The notes below the pieces were generated by a model that ran no database searches, was not told the DNA's origin, and saw only the letters and a list, made by a program, of their open reading frames with translations. A DNA stretch of 64,000 nt. It comes from Candidatus Gastranaerophilales bacterium (GTDB taxonomy: Bacteria > Cyanobacteriota > Vampirovibrionia > Gastranaerophilales > Gastranaerophilaceae). A program made the position numbers and the translations under genes. Location of the stretch: contig CALVFT010000002.1 in assembly GCA_944326915.1 (NCBI GenBank), forward strand, positions 62,001 through 126,000, written 5' to 3'. Positions 33,877 to 42,485 of this stretch are shown here, one piece after another (position 1 is the first letter of the stretch; each line of letters opens with the position of its first letter).

Positions 33877-34275
33877 CTAATTGTTAAATTCAGAGTATTC
33901 TTTTGAAATTTCTCTCCACTCATCTTCTGAAACACTGAATGCATTGTTCCAGAATTTTTCTATAGCATAAGTTTCTCTTTCATCTCTGTGAAGAATATGC
34001 ACTACAACATCTCCATAATCAAGTAAATTCCAACGATTTTTCAAATCATTTTCCATTCTTAGAGGAGATCTTTCAAATAATTTTTTTATTCTGTCTTTTG
34101 TATTTTCCATTAATGCTTTAACTTGTGGTGTAGAATCACCTGTAACTATAACAAAATAATCTGCTAGAGATGATACATTACTTATGTTCAAAATAGTTAT
34201 ATCTTTTCCAAGTTTGTCATCGAGTGTTCCTGCTATTACGCATGCTAATTTTTTTGAATCCAATTCTTCTGCCAT
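33877..34275 (-). CDS. rsfS: Ribosome silencing factor RsfS
   Basis: 132 aa. RsfS binds L14 on the large subunit and blocks subunit joining under starvation. The core ADYFVIVTGDSTPQVKALMENTKDRI and LDYGDVVVHILHRDERETYAIEKFWNNA are diagnostic. Starts at ATG 34275 with AAGGATAAAT upstream. It follows rpiB on the same strand after 53 bp. Confidence 0.93.
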   Translation of the reverse strand: MAEELDSKKLACVIAGTLDDKLGKDITILNISNVSSLADYFVIVTGDSTPQVKALMENTKDRIKKLFERSPLRMENDLKNRWNLLDYGDVVVHILHRDERETYAIEKFWNNAFSVSEDEWREISKEYSEFNN

Positions 34276-34328
34276 ATTTATCCTTTTTCTTTTTTTATAT
34301 ACTTGACTAGAATAATTATACCATGACC

Positions 34329-34763
34329 TTATTGAAGCATATCAATTCTTCTTTGATGTCTTCCACCTTCAAATTCTGTGCTAAGCCAAATATCTACAAT
34401 ATCAAAAGCTAATTCAATTCCTATTACTCTTTCTCCAAGACATAATACGTTCGAATTGTTATGCGCTCTAGTTGCTCTTGCAGAGAACGTATCTCCGCAT
34501 AATGCAGCTCTGATCCCTTTAACTTTGTTAGCAGCTATTGACATGCCAATACCTGTGCCACATATTAAAATGCCTTTTTCAAGTTCATTATCAATAATTT
34601 TTTGAGTTAAATTTTGTGCAATAACCGGGTAATCGCAAGATTCTTTTGAAAAAGTACCTACATCAATAACATCATACCCTTTTTCTACTAAGTGTTTTTT
34701 TATTTCTTCCTTATATTCAAAACCGCCATGATCTGAACCTATTGCTATTTTTTCTTTATTCAT
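34329..34763 (-). CDS. rpiB: Ribose-5-phosphate isomerase B
   Basis: 144 aa. Interconverts ribose-5-phosphate and ribulose-5-phosphate. IAIGSDHGGFEYKEEIKKHL, the Cys-containing GILICGTGIGMSIAANKVKGIRAALCGD and ARATRAHNNSNVLCLGERVIG are the RpiB active-site motifs. It is likely the first gene of an rpiB-rsfS transcript. Confidence 0.95.
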   Translation of the reverse strand: MNKEKIAIGSDHGGFEYKEEIKKHLVEKGYDVIDVGTFSKESCDYPVIAQNLTQKIIDNELEKGILICGTGIGMSIAANKVKGIRAALCGDTFSARATRAHNNSNVLCLGERVIGIELAFDIVDIWLSTEFEGGRHQRRIDMLQ

Positions 34764-34828
34764 AATCCTTCTACCCCTTTCTGGTTATAATTGATTGAAT
34801 CACTCCTTTTTCTAATTATAATAAAAAA

Positions 34829-34856
34829 AATAAGATATTTTTCCAAATATCTTATT
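34829..34856 (-). terminator. Terminator after the TAA-interrupted gene
   Basis: Twelve-bp stem AATAAGATATTT / AAATATCTTATT, loop TTCC, flanked by A and T runs. It lies 7 nt beyond the second stop (34864), not beyond the first (35074), which argues that the tail belongs to the gene. Confidence 0.8.
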
Positions 34857-34863
34857 TTTTTTA

Positions 34864-35073
34864 TTACATTATTGAGTTTAAAGTATTTTGATCTAATGTG
34901 TTAACTTTAACTAATTCACTCTTTCCTGAAGGTAGGGTTATATGGAATGTCCAGCCAGTTTTTTCATTGCCAGTTACATTTTTTATGTTATATCCTTCTG
35001 ATTTTAATTTATTTACAAATCCATTTAGATCATATTTTGTATTGTTATTTTGTTGGAGAGCTTTTGTTGAATT
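34864..35073 (-). other. In-frame coding continuation after a TAA stop
   Basis: After the TAA at 35076-35074 the same frame continues for 69 sense codons to TAA at 34866-34864. The peptide NSTKALQQNNNTKYDLNG continues through FVNKLKSEGYNIKNVTGN and ends LDQNTLNSIM, with normal composition. There is no start codon with a ribosome site inside. Either the gene has a recent nonsense change, or the stop is read through, or the base is wrong. The transcription terminator lies after this tail. Confidence 0.65.
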
Positions 35074-36054
35074 TTAGGCTCCAGTTTCTGGAAATTTTGT
35101 ATATTTCCCAGTTGACCAGTTATAGTATGGAGTTTCAGTTGTAAATTTATTTCCTGAATTATTTGGTTTTAGTGGTGTTGCGTGTTCTTGTGTTGTTGTA
35201 GCTTGAGCAGGTGTTTCTGCTTGTGTAGTTTTTGAAGGTGTAGTTGTTTTAGCAGGAGCTGCTGTTTTAGTTGGTGTAGCTGCAGCTTGTGTTGTAATAC
35301 CAAATTTATAACCATTTTGGTTTTTATCTTGTACTAATTCACCATTTTTAAGTGAATAGTTTGGAGCTCCAACTACAGGAGTTTCATTTTTGCTCACACA
35401 GTTGTATGTTATAGTGCCATCATCAGCTATTTGTACTTCGTATTTATATCTGTTGCCAGAGCCTGAATCTGTCAATACAAAGCTTTGTGGTACTCCATTA
35501 GCATCTTTAGTGACTTGAGATAATGTTCCTGTAATATTTTGAGTTTTACCACTCAAATCTTTACAAGTCATTGGGGCTCCATCTTTTATGAATGAATAGT
35601 CAGCTTTAGCAGGTTCTTCACTTTGTTGTGTTGTTGGTGTTTCTACTTTTGCTGGAGCTGCTGTACGAGTAGCTGGAGTTGCAGGTTCCGTCTCTTGTTC
35701 TGGAGTTACTTGTGTTTGAGTATTAACAGGTTCTTGTTTCTCTGTTTCTGGTTCAGGTTCAGGCCCACCTTTTTCGGTATTTTTGCCAACTCCGAAGAAT
35801 GAAAGAATAGTTCCAAGTATACCCATACCAGCACCAAGACCTACCATTATTTTTTCACCTTTGGTAAGACCGTTATCTTGGCAACAGTTAAAATTTCCAT
35901 AGCCATAGCTATCCATGAATATGTTATTATTGTTAATAATGGTTGTGTGACTTGGAATAACATTGCAACCGCCATAACCGCGGAATTGACCGGCACGTAG
36001 TGGGTTATAGCTTATTGGTTTTGTTCTAGTTGGTGATACTCCGATGTGGTTCAT
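35074..36054 (-). CDS. Asparagine-motif surface-like protein A (P/T/E-rich), unknown function
   Basis: 326 aa to the first stop. The N-terminus is polar with SHTTIINNNNIF near residue 35, a motif shared with the neighbouring gene. A short hydrophobic Gly-rich helix (MVGLGAGMGILGTILSFFGVG) follows. Next come a long Pro/Thr/Glu linker, a compact beta-looking domain (PMTCKDLSGKTQNITGTLSQV...NRYKYEVQIADDGTITYNC), a second low-complexity Thr/Ala linker, and a stop followed by an in-frame 69-aa tail. There is no Sec signal peptide. GGAGAAAGAGT precedes the ATG. It is controlled by the bipartite AT-rich element. I do not recognise the family. Confidence 0.7.
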   Translation of the reverse strand: MNHIGVSPTRTKPISYNPLRAGQFRGYGGCNVIPSHTTIINNNNIFMDSYGYGNFNCCQDNGLTKGEKIMVGLGAGMGILGTILSFFGVGKNTEKGGPEPEPETEKQEPVNTQTQVTPEQETEPATPATRTAAPAKVETPTTQQSEEPAKADYSFIKDGAPMTCKDLSGKTQNITGTLSQVTKDANGVPQSFVLTDSGSGNRYKYEVQIADDGTITYNCVSKNETPVVGAPNYSLKNGELVQDKNQNGYKFGITTQAAATPTKTAAPAKTTTPSKTTQAETPAQATTTQEHATPLKPNNSGNKFTTETPYYNWSTGKYTKFPETGA

Positions 36055-36079
36055 ACTCTTTCTCCGTATTTATACTCTT

Positions 36080-36113
36080 ATATATATAAAGTATATAACG
36101 ATTATATAATTGC
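36080..36113 (-). promoter_or_regulatory. Bipartite AT-rich promoter element, copy 4
   Basis: Minus strand: GCAATT (36113-36108), 11 nt, ATATACTTTATATATATA, ending 24 nt before the ATG of the gene starting at 36054. Confidence 0.75.
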
Positions 36114-36178
36114 CTTTTTAGTATAATTTTGCTTTACAATTGTTAACATTTTATGTCTAATATATATATACCCAATAT

Positions 36179-36204
36179 AAAAGCTCCCTCAACAGGGAGC
36201 TTTT
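36179..36204 (-). terminator. Terminator of surface-like protein B
   Basis: AAAAGCTCCCT / AGGGAGCTTTT stem, loop CAAC, flanked by T and A runs, beyond the stop of the gene ending at 36232. Confidence 0.8.
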
Positions 36205-36231
36205 ATTTTTTTTAGTAATATTTACATTTTC

Positions 36232-37362
36232 TTAAGAATATTTTTCTGAAATGATTTTGTCATATGTGGCTTTATCCATTAATTTATTTTGGCTTACATA
36301 TGCCCAGGATAATCTTCCTTTACCTTGCTCAAAATCTGATTTCAGTTGTATTATTCTCTTATTAGTCTTTTCTATCTCTCCTTGGCTTGTAATTCCTCCT
36401 TGTACTTCTTTTACGACTGCTGCAAGCCCAAATCCTGATACTCCTTCTGCTGTTATTCCATCTCCTGAGTGCGGATCTGTAATAGTTGCTGTTTCACTAT
36501 TTTGAGTGTGGAATTTAGATTTGCCTACATTTATTTTTGGAGTTTCTCCTTCTTTGTAATATCTTTGTACTATTTCTGTTAAAGTATCTGTATCATGAAC
36601 TATGCCCTTGATGTTGAATTTTATATCACCATTTTCATCTGTATAAATATTTGTTACGTTATTTTTTACATTATTTAAAGTTGATTGCGGAAGGTTATCA
36701 AATCCTAATTGTTCTAGCATATCTTTTAGAGCTTGGTCAAATTTCGCTCCATCATTTTTTGTTAAGTTAACAGTTTCGGGAGCTTCTTGCTCTTGAGTTT
36801 CAGATACTGGTTGTGTAGTATTTGTTGTATTTACTTCACTTGAAGTTTCAGTTTTTTGAGTATTATTAGGTGTTTCAACTTTTGTTTCATTTGTACTTGC
36901 AGCTTGTGGCTGATTATTTGATGTAGCTGCAGATTCTGTATTTGTAGAAGTGTTTGGCTTTGTTTTTGCTTCTACTTTATTATTTGTAGATGAATCTAGA
37001 TTTAATGCATCCATAAGACTTTTTTGCTGAGCTTTAATAGCTTCAAGTTCATTGGTTATTGCATTCAATTGTGTTGAATAATTTGGACAATTGCAATTAT
37101 TTACAGGATTGTAATTCATTGAAGGATAGTATTGTTGAGTGTTGTTGCCAAAACCAAAGATATTACCCAAAGTTCCCATAAACATGTTTGTGAAGGAAAG
37201 ACCGCCAAATAGTCCCATACCTCCCCAAAAACCGCCACCAAATCCACAATGATGATTGTGGTGGTTATGTGTTGGAAAGCCAAAGCCAATAAAATTATTA
37301 TTATTGATTATAGTGGTTTGTCTAAACGGCATTCTTGGTGGTAAATTATTAAATACAACCAT
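36232..37362 (-). CDS. Asparagine-motif surface-like protein B, unknown function
   Basis: 376 aa. The N-terminus has QTTIINNNNFIGFGF, matching protein A, then a His-rich patch (HNHHNHHC) and a hydrophobic Gly/Phe stretch (GFWGGMGLFGGLSFTNMFMGTLGN). A CNCP motif, a short coiled coil (LNAITNELEAIKAQQKSLMDAL), a long Thr/Asn/Glu linker and a folded-looking C-terminal domain follow. The latter is similar in style to peptidoglycan- or peptide-binding domains, but I cannot name it. There is no Sec signal peptide. GAGGAG precedes the ATG. It is controlled by the bipartite AT-rich element. Confidence 0.7.
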   Translation of the reverse strand: MVVFNNLPPRMPFRQTTIINNNNFIGFGFPTHNHHNHHCGFGGGFWGGMGLFGGLSFTNMFMGTLGNIFGFGNNTQQYYPSMNYNPVNNCNCPNYSTQLNAITNELEAIKAQQKSLMDALNLDSSTNNKVEAKTKPNTSTNTESAATSNNQPQAASTNETKVETPNNTQKTETSSEVNTTNTTQPVSETQEQEAPETVNLTKNDGAKFDQALKDMLEQLGFDNLPQSTLNNVKNNVTNIYTDENGDIKFNIKGIVHDTDTLTEIVQRYYKEGETPKINVGKSKFHTQNSETATITDPHSGDGITAEGVSGFGLAAVVKEVQGGITSQGEIEKTNKRIIQLKSDFEQGKGRLSWAYVSQNKLMDKATYDKIISEKYS

Positions 37363-37389
37363 GCTGCAATCTCCTCGATTATTTATTTT

Positions 37390-37423
37390 ATATATATAAA
37401 GTATATTAATTTGAGTTAATTGC
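37390..37423 (-). promoter_or_regulatory. Bipartite AT-rich promoter element, copy 5
   Basis: Minus strand: GCAATT (37423-37418), 11 nt, ATATACTTTATATATATA, ending about 27 nt before the ATG at 37362. Confidence 0.75.
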
Positions 37424-37461
37424 TTTTTTTATAGCGGTTGAGTTAATATTTCTTAATAATT

Positions 37462-39861
37462 CTAAATATCTAAGCCTCCGAAGACTTCAAGGGAAGTTTG
37501 TTCTTTTAATTTTGGATAGTTATCAATATTTTGTGTTTTTACAAAATTTATTGCTTCATCTCGAGCTTGTTCTAAAATTTTAGCATCTTTTACTATGTCG
37601 GCTATAATAAGATCCGGTAAACCGCTTTGACGAGTTCCTAAAAATTCTCCAGGGCCTCTTAGTTGTAAATCTTTTTCTGCAATTACAAATCCATCATTTG
37701 TTTGCGTCATTATATTTAATCTTTCTCTTGTTTCTTGAGATTTTGAAGATGTATGTAGTATGCAGTATGATTGTAAATTATTTCTACCTACACGACCTCT
37801 AAGTTGGTGCAGTTGTGATAGTCCAAAACGTTCTGCATTTTCTATTAGCATAATAGTTGAATTTGGGACATCTACTCCAACTTCTACTACTGTTGTTGAT
37901 ACAAGGATATCGTATTTTTTGTCTTTAAAATCTTTCATGACCTGTTCTTTTTCTTCATTTTTGAGTTTGCCATGTAAAAGACCTATTTTGAACTGTGGAA
38001 AAACTTCGTTCTGAAGTCTTTCTGCTTCTATTGTTGCTGCTTTTGCAGATAGAGTTTCACTTTCTTCTATGAGCGGATATACAACATATGCTTGTCTGCC
38101 TGCTTCTATTTCTTTTTTTATAAGTTCATATACTCCTTTATGAGAGGTTACTAGCGATGTTTTTATTGGAAGTCGTCCTTTGGGAAGTTCATCAATTATT
38201 GTCAGATCAAGATCCCCATGTACAGTGAGTGCTAGAGTTCTTGGTATTGGTGTTGCAGTCATAGTAAGCATTTGTGGATTTTGAGATTTCTTTTTTAGAA
38301 TATTTCTTTGGCGTACACCAAATCTGTGTTGTTCATCAACAACAATAGCACCTAAATTGTTAAAGTGTATATTGTCTTGTATAAGAGCATGGGTTCCTAC
38401 TGCTATATGCATTTGCCCATTAATTAAATCTTTTTGAAATTTTTCTCGTGTTTTTTTATTTTGACTACCCAAGAATAATCCAACACTTATTCCAAGTGGT
38501 GTCAACCAGTTTATGAGATTATTGTAGTGTTGTTGGGCTAGAATTTCTGTAGGAGCCATTAGTGCTCCTTGATAACCATTTTCTACTCCAGCTAGTAGCA
38601 TAATTGTTGCTACTACTGTTTTACCGCTACCAACATCTCCTTGAAGAAGTCTTGCCATTGGTTTATCGGAATTTAAATCATGAAGAATTTCATTTACAGC
38701 TTTTTTTTGTCCTCCGGTAAGTTCAAAAGGCAGACTTTTTATAAATTGTTGAACTAAACCGGTAGATTCCGTTTTTAGGGCAAGTGCAGAATGATTTTCA
38801 GAGTTTGCTTCACGAAGTCGAGCGAGTTTGAGCTGTATTATAAAAAGTTCTTCAAAAATAAGTGAGTATCTTGCTTGTTCAAGTAATTCTTCTGTTTCAG
38901 GGAAATGGATTTGTTCTACTGCATCTTTTTTATTTAATAAGCCAAATTTTTCTCGTATGAAATCAGGAATAATATTTTCAATTTGGTCTTTGTAGGCTTG
39001 TATTGCATTAAATATTGCACGTCTCAATACTTTTATACTTAAGTCTTCGCATACAGTATATATTGGTACGATTCTCGCTATATTTAGGTTAGAGTTGTTC
39101 CCATCTAGAAATTCTCCAGTCATTATTGAATAATTCGGTTTATCGATTGTTAGTTTGTGATCGTAGTTGTTTAGTTTTACTTTGCCAGAAAGCATAATTG
39201 CAGCATTTACAGGAAATTGTGCTTTAACTCTTTCAAGCATAAATCTGTTTGATTTTGCCTGAAAAAAGCTAAGTTCAAGTTTACCACTTTCATCAGCTAT
39301 AACTACTTTTATGACAGATAATTTGTTTTTTGTGTTAAATGCTGAAACTGATTTGATGTATCCAAATACAGTTGTATTTTCTCCTTCTTTAAGATTTTTA
39401 ATTAAAGTTCTTGAGGAATAGTCAATGTGTTTTCTTGGAAAATATGTTATAAGATCTTGAGCAGTATGTATGCCTAGTTTATTGAGTTTGTAAGCAAGTT
39501 TAGGACCTACTCCTTTTATATACATAACATCCACAGAAGAAGGCTTTTTGTTTTTCAAATTATTATGTACAGAATCATTTGAATTTGTAGCAACTTCTTC
39601 TTTGTTTTTTAATTCTGATTTGATTACTCGAATGAGATTATCGATTGATTTTCGACGATTATTTATATTGTCAAATGGGTATTGCTCAAAGGCTTCTATT
39701 ATTATTGCCCATTTGGGATTTTTATTTGATAGTTTATAATTTTTTTTAGCCTCAGACTTGATAAAACTCGAAAAAGGTTGAGATTTACCATGGATGTCTA
39801 TGTATTTGTATTTGATTTCGACTTCAATAGCTTTTTTTATTTGGTCTAAATTTTCAATCAT
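37462..39861 (-). CDS. recG: ATP-dependent DNA helicase RecG
   Basis: 799 aa, about 110 residues longer than E. coli RecG because of an N-terminal extension like that of cyanobacterial RecG. RecG remodels stalled replication forks and Holliday junctions. A helix-hairpin-helix (VDVMYIKGVGPKLAYKLNKLGI) begins the wedge domain. The OB fold follows, then motif I (LLQGDVGSGKTVVA), DEQHRFGVRQR, TATPIPRTLALT and QLRGRVGRNNLQSYC. It lies 5 nt downstream of the adenylate cyclase gene, so the two are an operon. Confidence 0.96.
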   Translation of the reverse strand: MIENLDQIKKAIEVEIKYKYIDIHGKSQPFSSFIKSEAKKNYKLSNKNPKWAIIIEAFEQYPFDNINNRRKSIDNLIRVIKSELKNKEEVATNSNDSVHNNLKNKKPSSVDVMYIKGVGPKLAYKLNKLGIHTAQDLITYFPRKHIDYSSRTLIKNLKEGENTTVFGYIKSVSAFNTKNKLSVIKVVIADESGKLELSFFQAKSNRFMLERVKAQFPVNAAIMLSGKVKLNNYDHKLTIDKPNYSIMTGEFLDGNNSNLNIARIVPIYTVCEDLSIKVLRRAIFNAIQAYKDQIENIIPDFIREKFGLLNKKDAVEQIHFPETEELLEQARYSLIFEELFIIQLKLARLREANSENHSALALKTESTGLVQQFIKSLPFELTGGQKKAVNEILHDLNSDKPMARLLQGDVGSGKTVVATIMLLAGVENGYQGALMAPTEILAQQHYNNLINWLTPLGISVGLFLGSQNKKTREKFQKDLINGQMHIAVGTHALIQDNIHFNNLGAIVVDEQHRFGVRQRNILKKKSQNPQMLTMTATPIPRTLALTVHGDLDLTIIDELPKGRLPIKTSLVTSHKGVYELIKKEIEAGRQAYVVYPLIEESETLSAKAATIEAERLQNEVFPQFKIGLLHGKLKNEEKEQVMKDFKDKKYDILVSTTVVEVGVDVPNSTIMLIENAERFGLSQLHQLRGRVGRNNLQSYCILHTSSKSQETRERLNIMTQTNDGFVIAEKDLQLRGPGEFLGTRQSGLPDLIIADIVKDAKILEQARDEAINFVKTQNIDNYPKLKEQTSLEVFGGLDI

Positions 39862-39866
39862 AGGAT

Positions 39867-41819
39867 TTATTTTACTTTTAGGACTTCATATATATCCATT
39901 TTTTTTGATTTTCCACGTATGGTCACTTCACTGATTTTTATTACATCTGTTAATGAGCATACATAGGAGTATGTTGAACTGCTTATGAGTAAATTTGTTT
40001 TATATACTTTGTTGTAACTTTCTATCCTGCTTGCGAGGTTTACCATATCGCCAATTACAGTATATTCAAGTCTTTTTTCTGATCCAATATTTCCTACAAA
40101 GGCTTCTCCTGTATTAATTCCTATTCCTATTTCAATTTTGGGCTTACCTTCATTTAACCATTTATCTTGAAGCCATTCAACTTTTTTAAGCATTTCATAA
40201 GCGCATTTTACTGCATTTGCTGGGTGGTTAATATCTTGTATTGGCTCGCCAAAAATTGCCATTACTGCATCGCCAATAAACTTATTTATGACACCATTGT
40301 ATTTTGTGATAATTGGTTCAATTTCAGAAAAATACTCGTTCAAAATTTTTGATACATCTTCTGCAGACATTTTTTCGCTCATGCTAGTAAAGCCTCTTAT
40401 GTCCGCAAAAAGAACGGTGACATTTGCTTTTTTTCCACCTAGTTTAATATCATCAATGTTTTGCACAACATTTTGCATAATATCTTGGGAAAGGTATTTA
40501 CCCATAGCTTGTTTAATTTTTTCTTTATTACGTCCTTCAAGAATGAACCTATATGAGTATCCAAATACCATTGTACTTATTTGAGCAATAACAGGTGTAA
40601 TTACGAGAGGAGCAATATTATATTTAAAACATATACCACTCAGGGTTATATAAAATATTGAAACAAATAAGAGGATTAGTAATGATATTATGAATGAAAA
40701 ATTCATTATTACAGCAAAACTGAGAATTGATAAAAATCCAATTATCAATATATTTTGACCAAAAGTAGTTTTAGTAATGAATTCATTATTTAAATAGTTA
40801 TTTAACACAATTGCTTGATAATCGATTCCTGCATGATTGTAGCTCATTGGTGTTGCAGTAACATCAGATAAGCCGATGGCTGCTGCTTTTGCATTTGCTC
40901 CGATATAGATTATTTTGTTTTCAAATTCTTTTGGATCTATAATTGGTTTCTTACCTTGTTTTAGAGCCTTTTCAGAATTTATAATATCTATCGCCGAATA
41001 TTTTTTGAATGAGTATTCGGAATTTGGTAAAAACTTATAGAATTTTATATAATGTTTTACGTTACCTGACTCATTTACTGTCGGGATTTTTAATCCTGTT
41101 TTTTCATTTATGATGTATTTGTCTGTTACAGTAATTTCTTCAATATTATTGATGTACATATATGTACGTAAAGATAGTGACGGATATAAAATACCGTTAT
41201 ATGTAATCAAATCGTTTGATTTCCTTAAAATATCATCAAAATCTTTTGTTACATTAACAAATCCAACTTTTGAGAGTGCATTAAAATATTTGTCAGGATA
41301 CATTCCAATACTGCTGTAGTAACCTGATATTTTGTATTTATTTGAGCGTTGGTCATTGATTTTTACAGCAAATTTAGATTGGAATTTGTCATTATAAAAT
41401 TCTCCTTTAAATCTATCTGTAAATTCTGTTCCATAAGCCATGTAGCCTGCAATTAATTTAGGGGTCTTTTTTACTGTAGAGAAAAATTCCTGATCTGATT
41501 GTGGATTATCAATATCAAGAGTATGTAGAACAGAATCAAATGCTATTGCTTTTGCTTCAGTATATTTATTAAAGTAGTTAAATATGTCAGCGTATAAAGA
41601 TCTTTTCCAAGGCCATCTATATGTTTTTAGTGAATTGTCATCTATAACTATTACAGCAATATCGTTTGCACCTTCTTTTGATGCAGAAATATTCCTTGCG
41701 AACATGTCATAAAAACTATTTTCCCATAGTATTAATGACAAAATCGAAATTATTCCGATTAAAAATATATATAGAAAAGTTGCTTTTATAAAAAACAATT
41801 TTTGTTTAAATATTTTCAT
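39867..41819 (-). CDS. CHASE2-domain class III adenylate/guanylate cyclase
   Basis: 650 aa. An N-terminal membrane helix (about 10-30), an extracytoplasmic CHASE2 sensor (about 35-345, with AIVLNNYLNNEFI near its end), three helices, then the catalytic domain from about 455. FADIRGFTSMSEKMSAEDV holds the first metal Asp, FIGDAVMAIFGEP the second, and GIGINTGEAFVGNIGSEKRLEYTVIGDMVNLASRIE the transition-state residues. Lys in INKFIGD supports ATP as substrate, so cAMP is the likely product. The CHASE2 ligand is unknown. Operon with recG. Confidence 0.92.
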   Translation of the reverse strand: MKIFKQKLFFIKATFLYIFLIGIISILSLILWENSFYDMFARNISASKEGANDIAVIVIDDNSLKTYRWPWKRSLYADIFNYFNKYTEAKAIAFDSVLHTLDIDNPQSDQEFFSTVKKTPKLIAGYMAYGTEFTDRFKGEFYNDKFQSKFAVKINDQRSNKYKISGYYSSIGMYPDKYFNALSKVGFVNVTKDFDDILRKSNDLITYNGILYPSLSLRTYMYINNIEEITVTDKYIINEKTGLKIPTVNESGNVKHYIKFYKFLPNSEYSFKKYSAIDIINSEKALKQGKKPIIDPKEFENKIIYIGANAKAAAIGLSDVTATPMSYNHAGIDYQAIVLNNYLNNEFITKTTFGQNILIIGFLSILSFAVIMNFSFIISLLILLFVSIFYITLSGICFKYNIAPLVITPVIAQISTMVFGYSYRFILEGRNKEKIKQAMGKYLSQDIMQNVVQNIDDIKLGGKKANVTVLFADIRGFTSMSEKMSAEDVSKILNEYFSEIEPIITKYNGVINKFIGDAVMAIFGEPIQDINHPANAVKCAYEMLKKVEWLQDKWLNEGKPKIEIGIGINTGEAFVGNIGSEKRLEYTVIGDMVNLASRIESYNKVYKTNLLISSSTYSYVCSLTDVIKISEVTIRGKSKKMDIYEVLKVK

Positions 41820-41875
41820 TAAAAATCCCTCTTTATTATTTCATGATATAATAAATTCAGAAAAAAGGATAGATT

Positions 41876-42484
41876 ATGAACAAAAATTTAATTGATGTTA
41901 TAAAAGAGGAGAAAATTTTTCCGATACTAAGATGTAATGATCCTAAAGTTGCTATTGATACTGCTAAAGCATTAATAGATGGAGGGGTGAAAGTTTTGGA
42001 GATAAATGCAGAACATCCTTCTGTTTATTCGGCATTTGAAGAAATTTCAAAATATGCTGCAGTCTGCGCAGGAGGGATAATTACTTCTACGCAAGCAAAT
42101 ATTGCAATTTCATCTGGAGCTAAACTGCTATCATCTCCTATTTTTCATATGAATCTTGCAAAAATTTCTAAAAATAAGAGGATCCCTTATATTGCAGGTA
42201 CTTCAACTGCCAATGAAGCTTACTCTGCTTGGAAAGCTAGAATTCCTCTAATAAAAATATTTCCAATTACAGCTATGGGGGGAGCTATGTATATTTCTGA
42301 TTTGTTACGCCCAATGCCGTTTTTAGATATAATGCCAATTGGAAATGTAAAGCTATCTGAGGTAAAAGATTATATTAACGCAGGAGCTGCTGCTGTTGGT
42401 GTTGGTAGAGATTTTTATGAAGGATTTTCTTATTCTGAAATTACTAAACGTGCTAGTAAAATTTTAACGGAATTAAAAGGATAG
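41876..42484 (+). CDS. eda: KDPG/KHG aldolase family protein
   Basis: 202 aa class I aldolase. VLEINAEHPS holds the catalytic Glu region, AGGIITSTQANIAISSGAKLLSSP and IKIFPITAMGG the Schiff-base lysine. The Arg after the Glu in typical KDPG aldolase (LRT) is replaced (NAE), so the exact substrate may differ. It would cleave 2-keto-3-deoxy-6-phosphogluconate to pyruvate and glyceraldehyde-3-phosphate. AAAGGATAG precedes the ATG. The kinase that would make its substrate starts 2 nt after its stop. Confidence 0.88.
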   Translation: MNKNLIDVIKEEKIFPILRCNDPKVAIDTAKALIDGGVKVLEINAEHPSVYSAFEEISKYAAVCAGGIITSTQANIAISSGAKLLSSPIFHMNLAKISKNKRIPYIAGTSTANEAYSAWKARIPLIKIFPITAMGGAMYISDLLRPMPFLDIMPIGNVKLSEVKDYINAGAAAVGVGRDFYEGFSYSEITKRASKILTELKG

Positions 42485-42485
42485 T

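Noticed and set aside
35074-35076. Selenocysteine or pyrrolysine recoding at the in-frame stop
   Set aside because: The stop is TAA, not TGA or TAG, and no characteristic downstream element is apparent.
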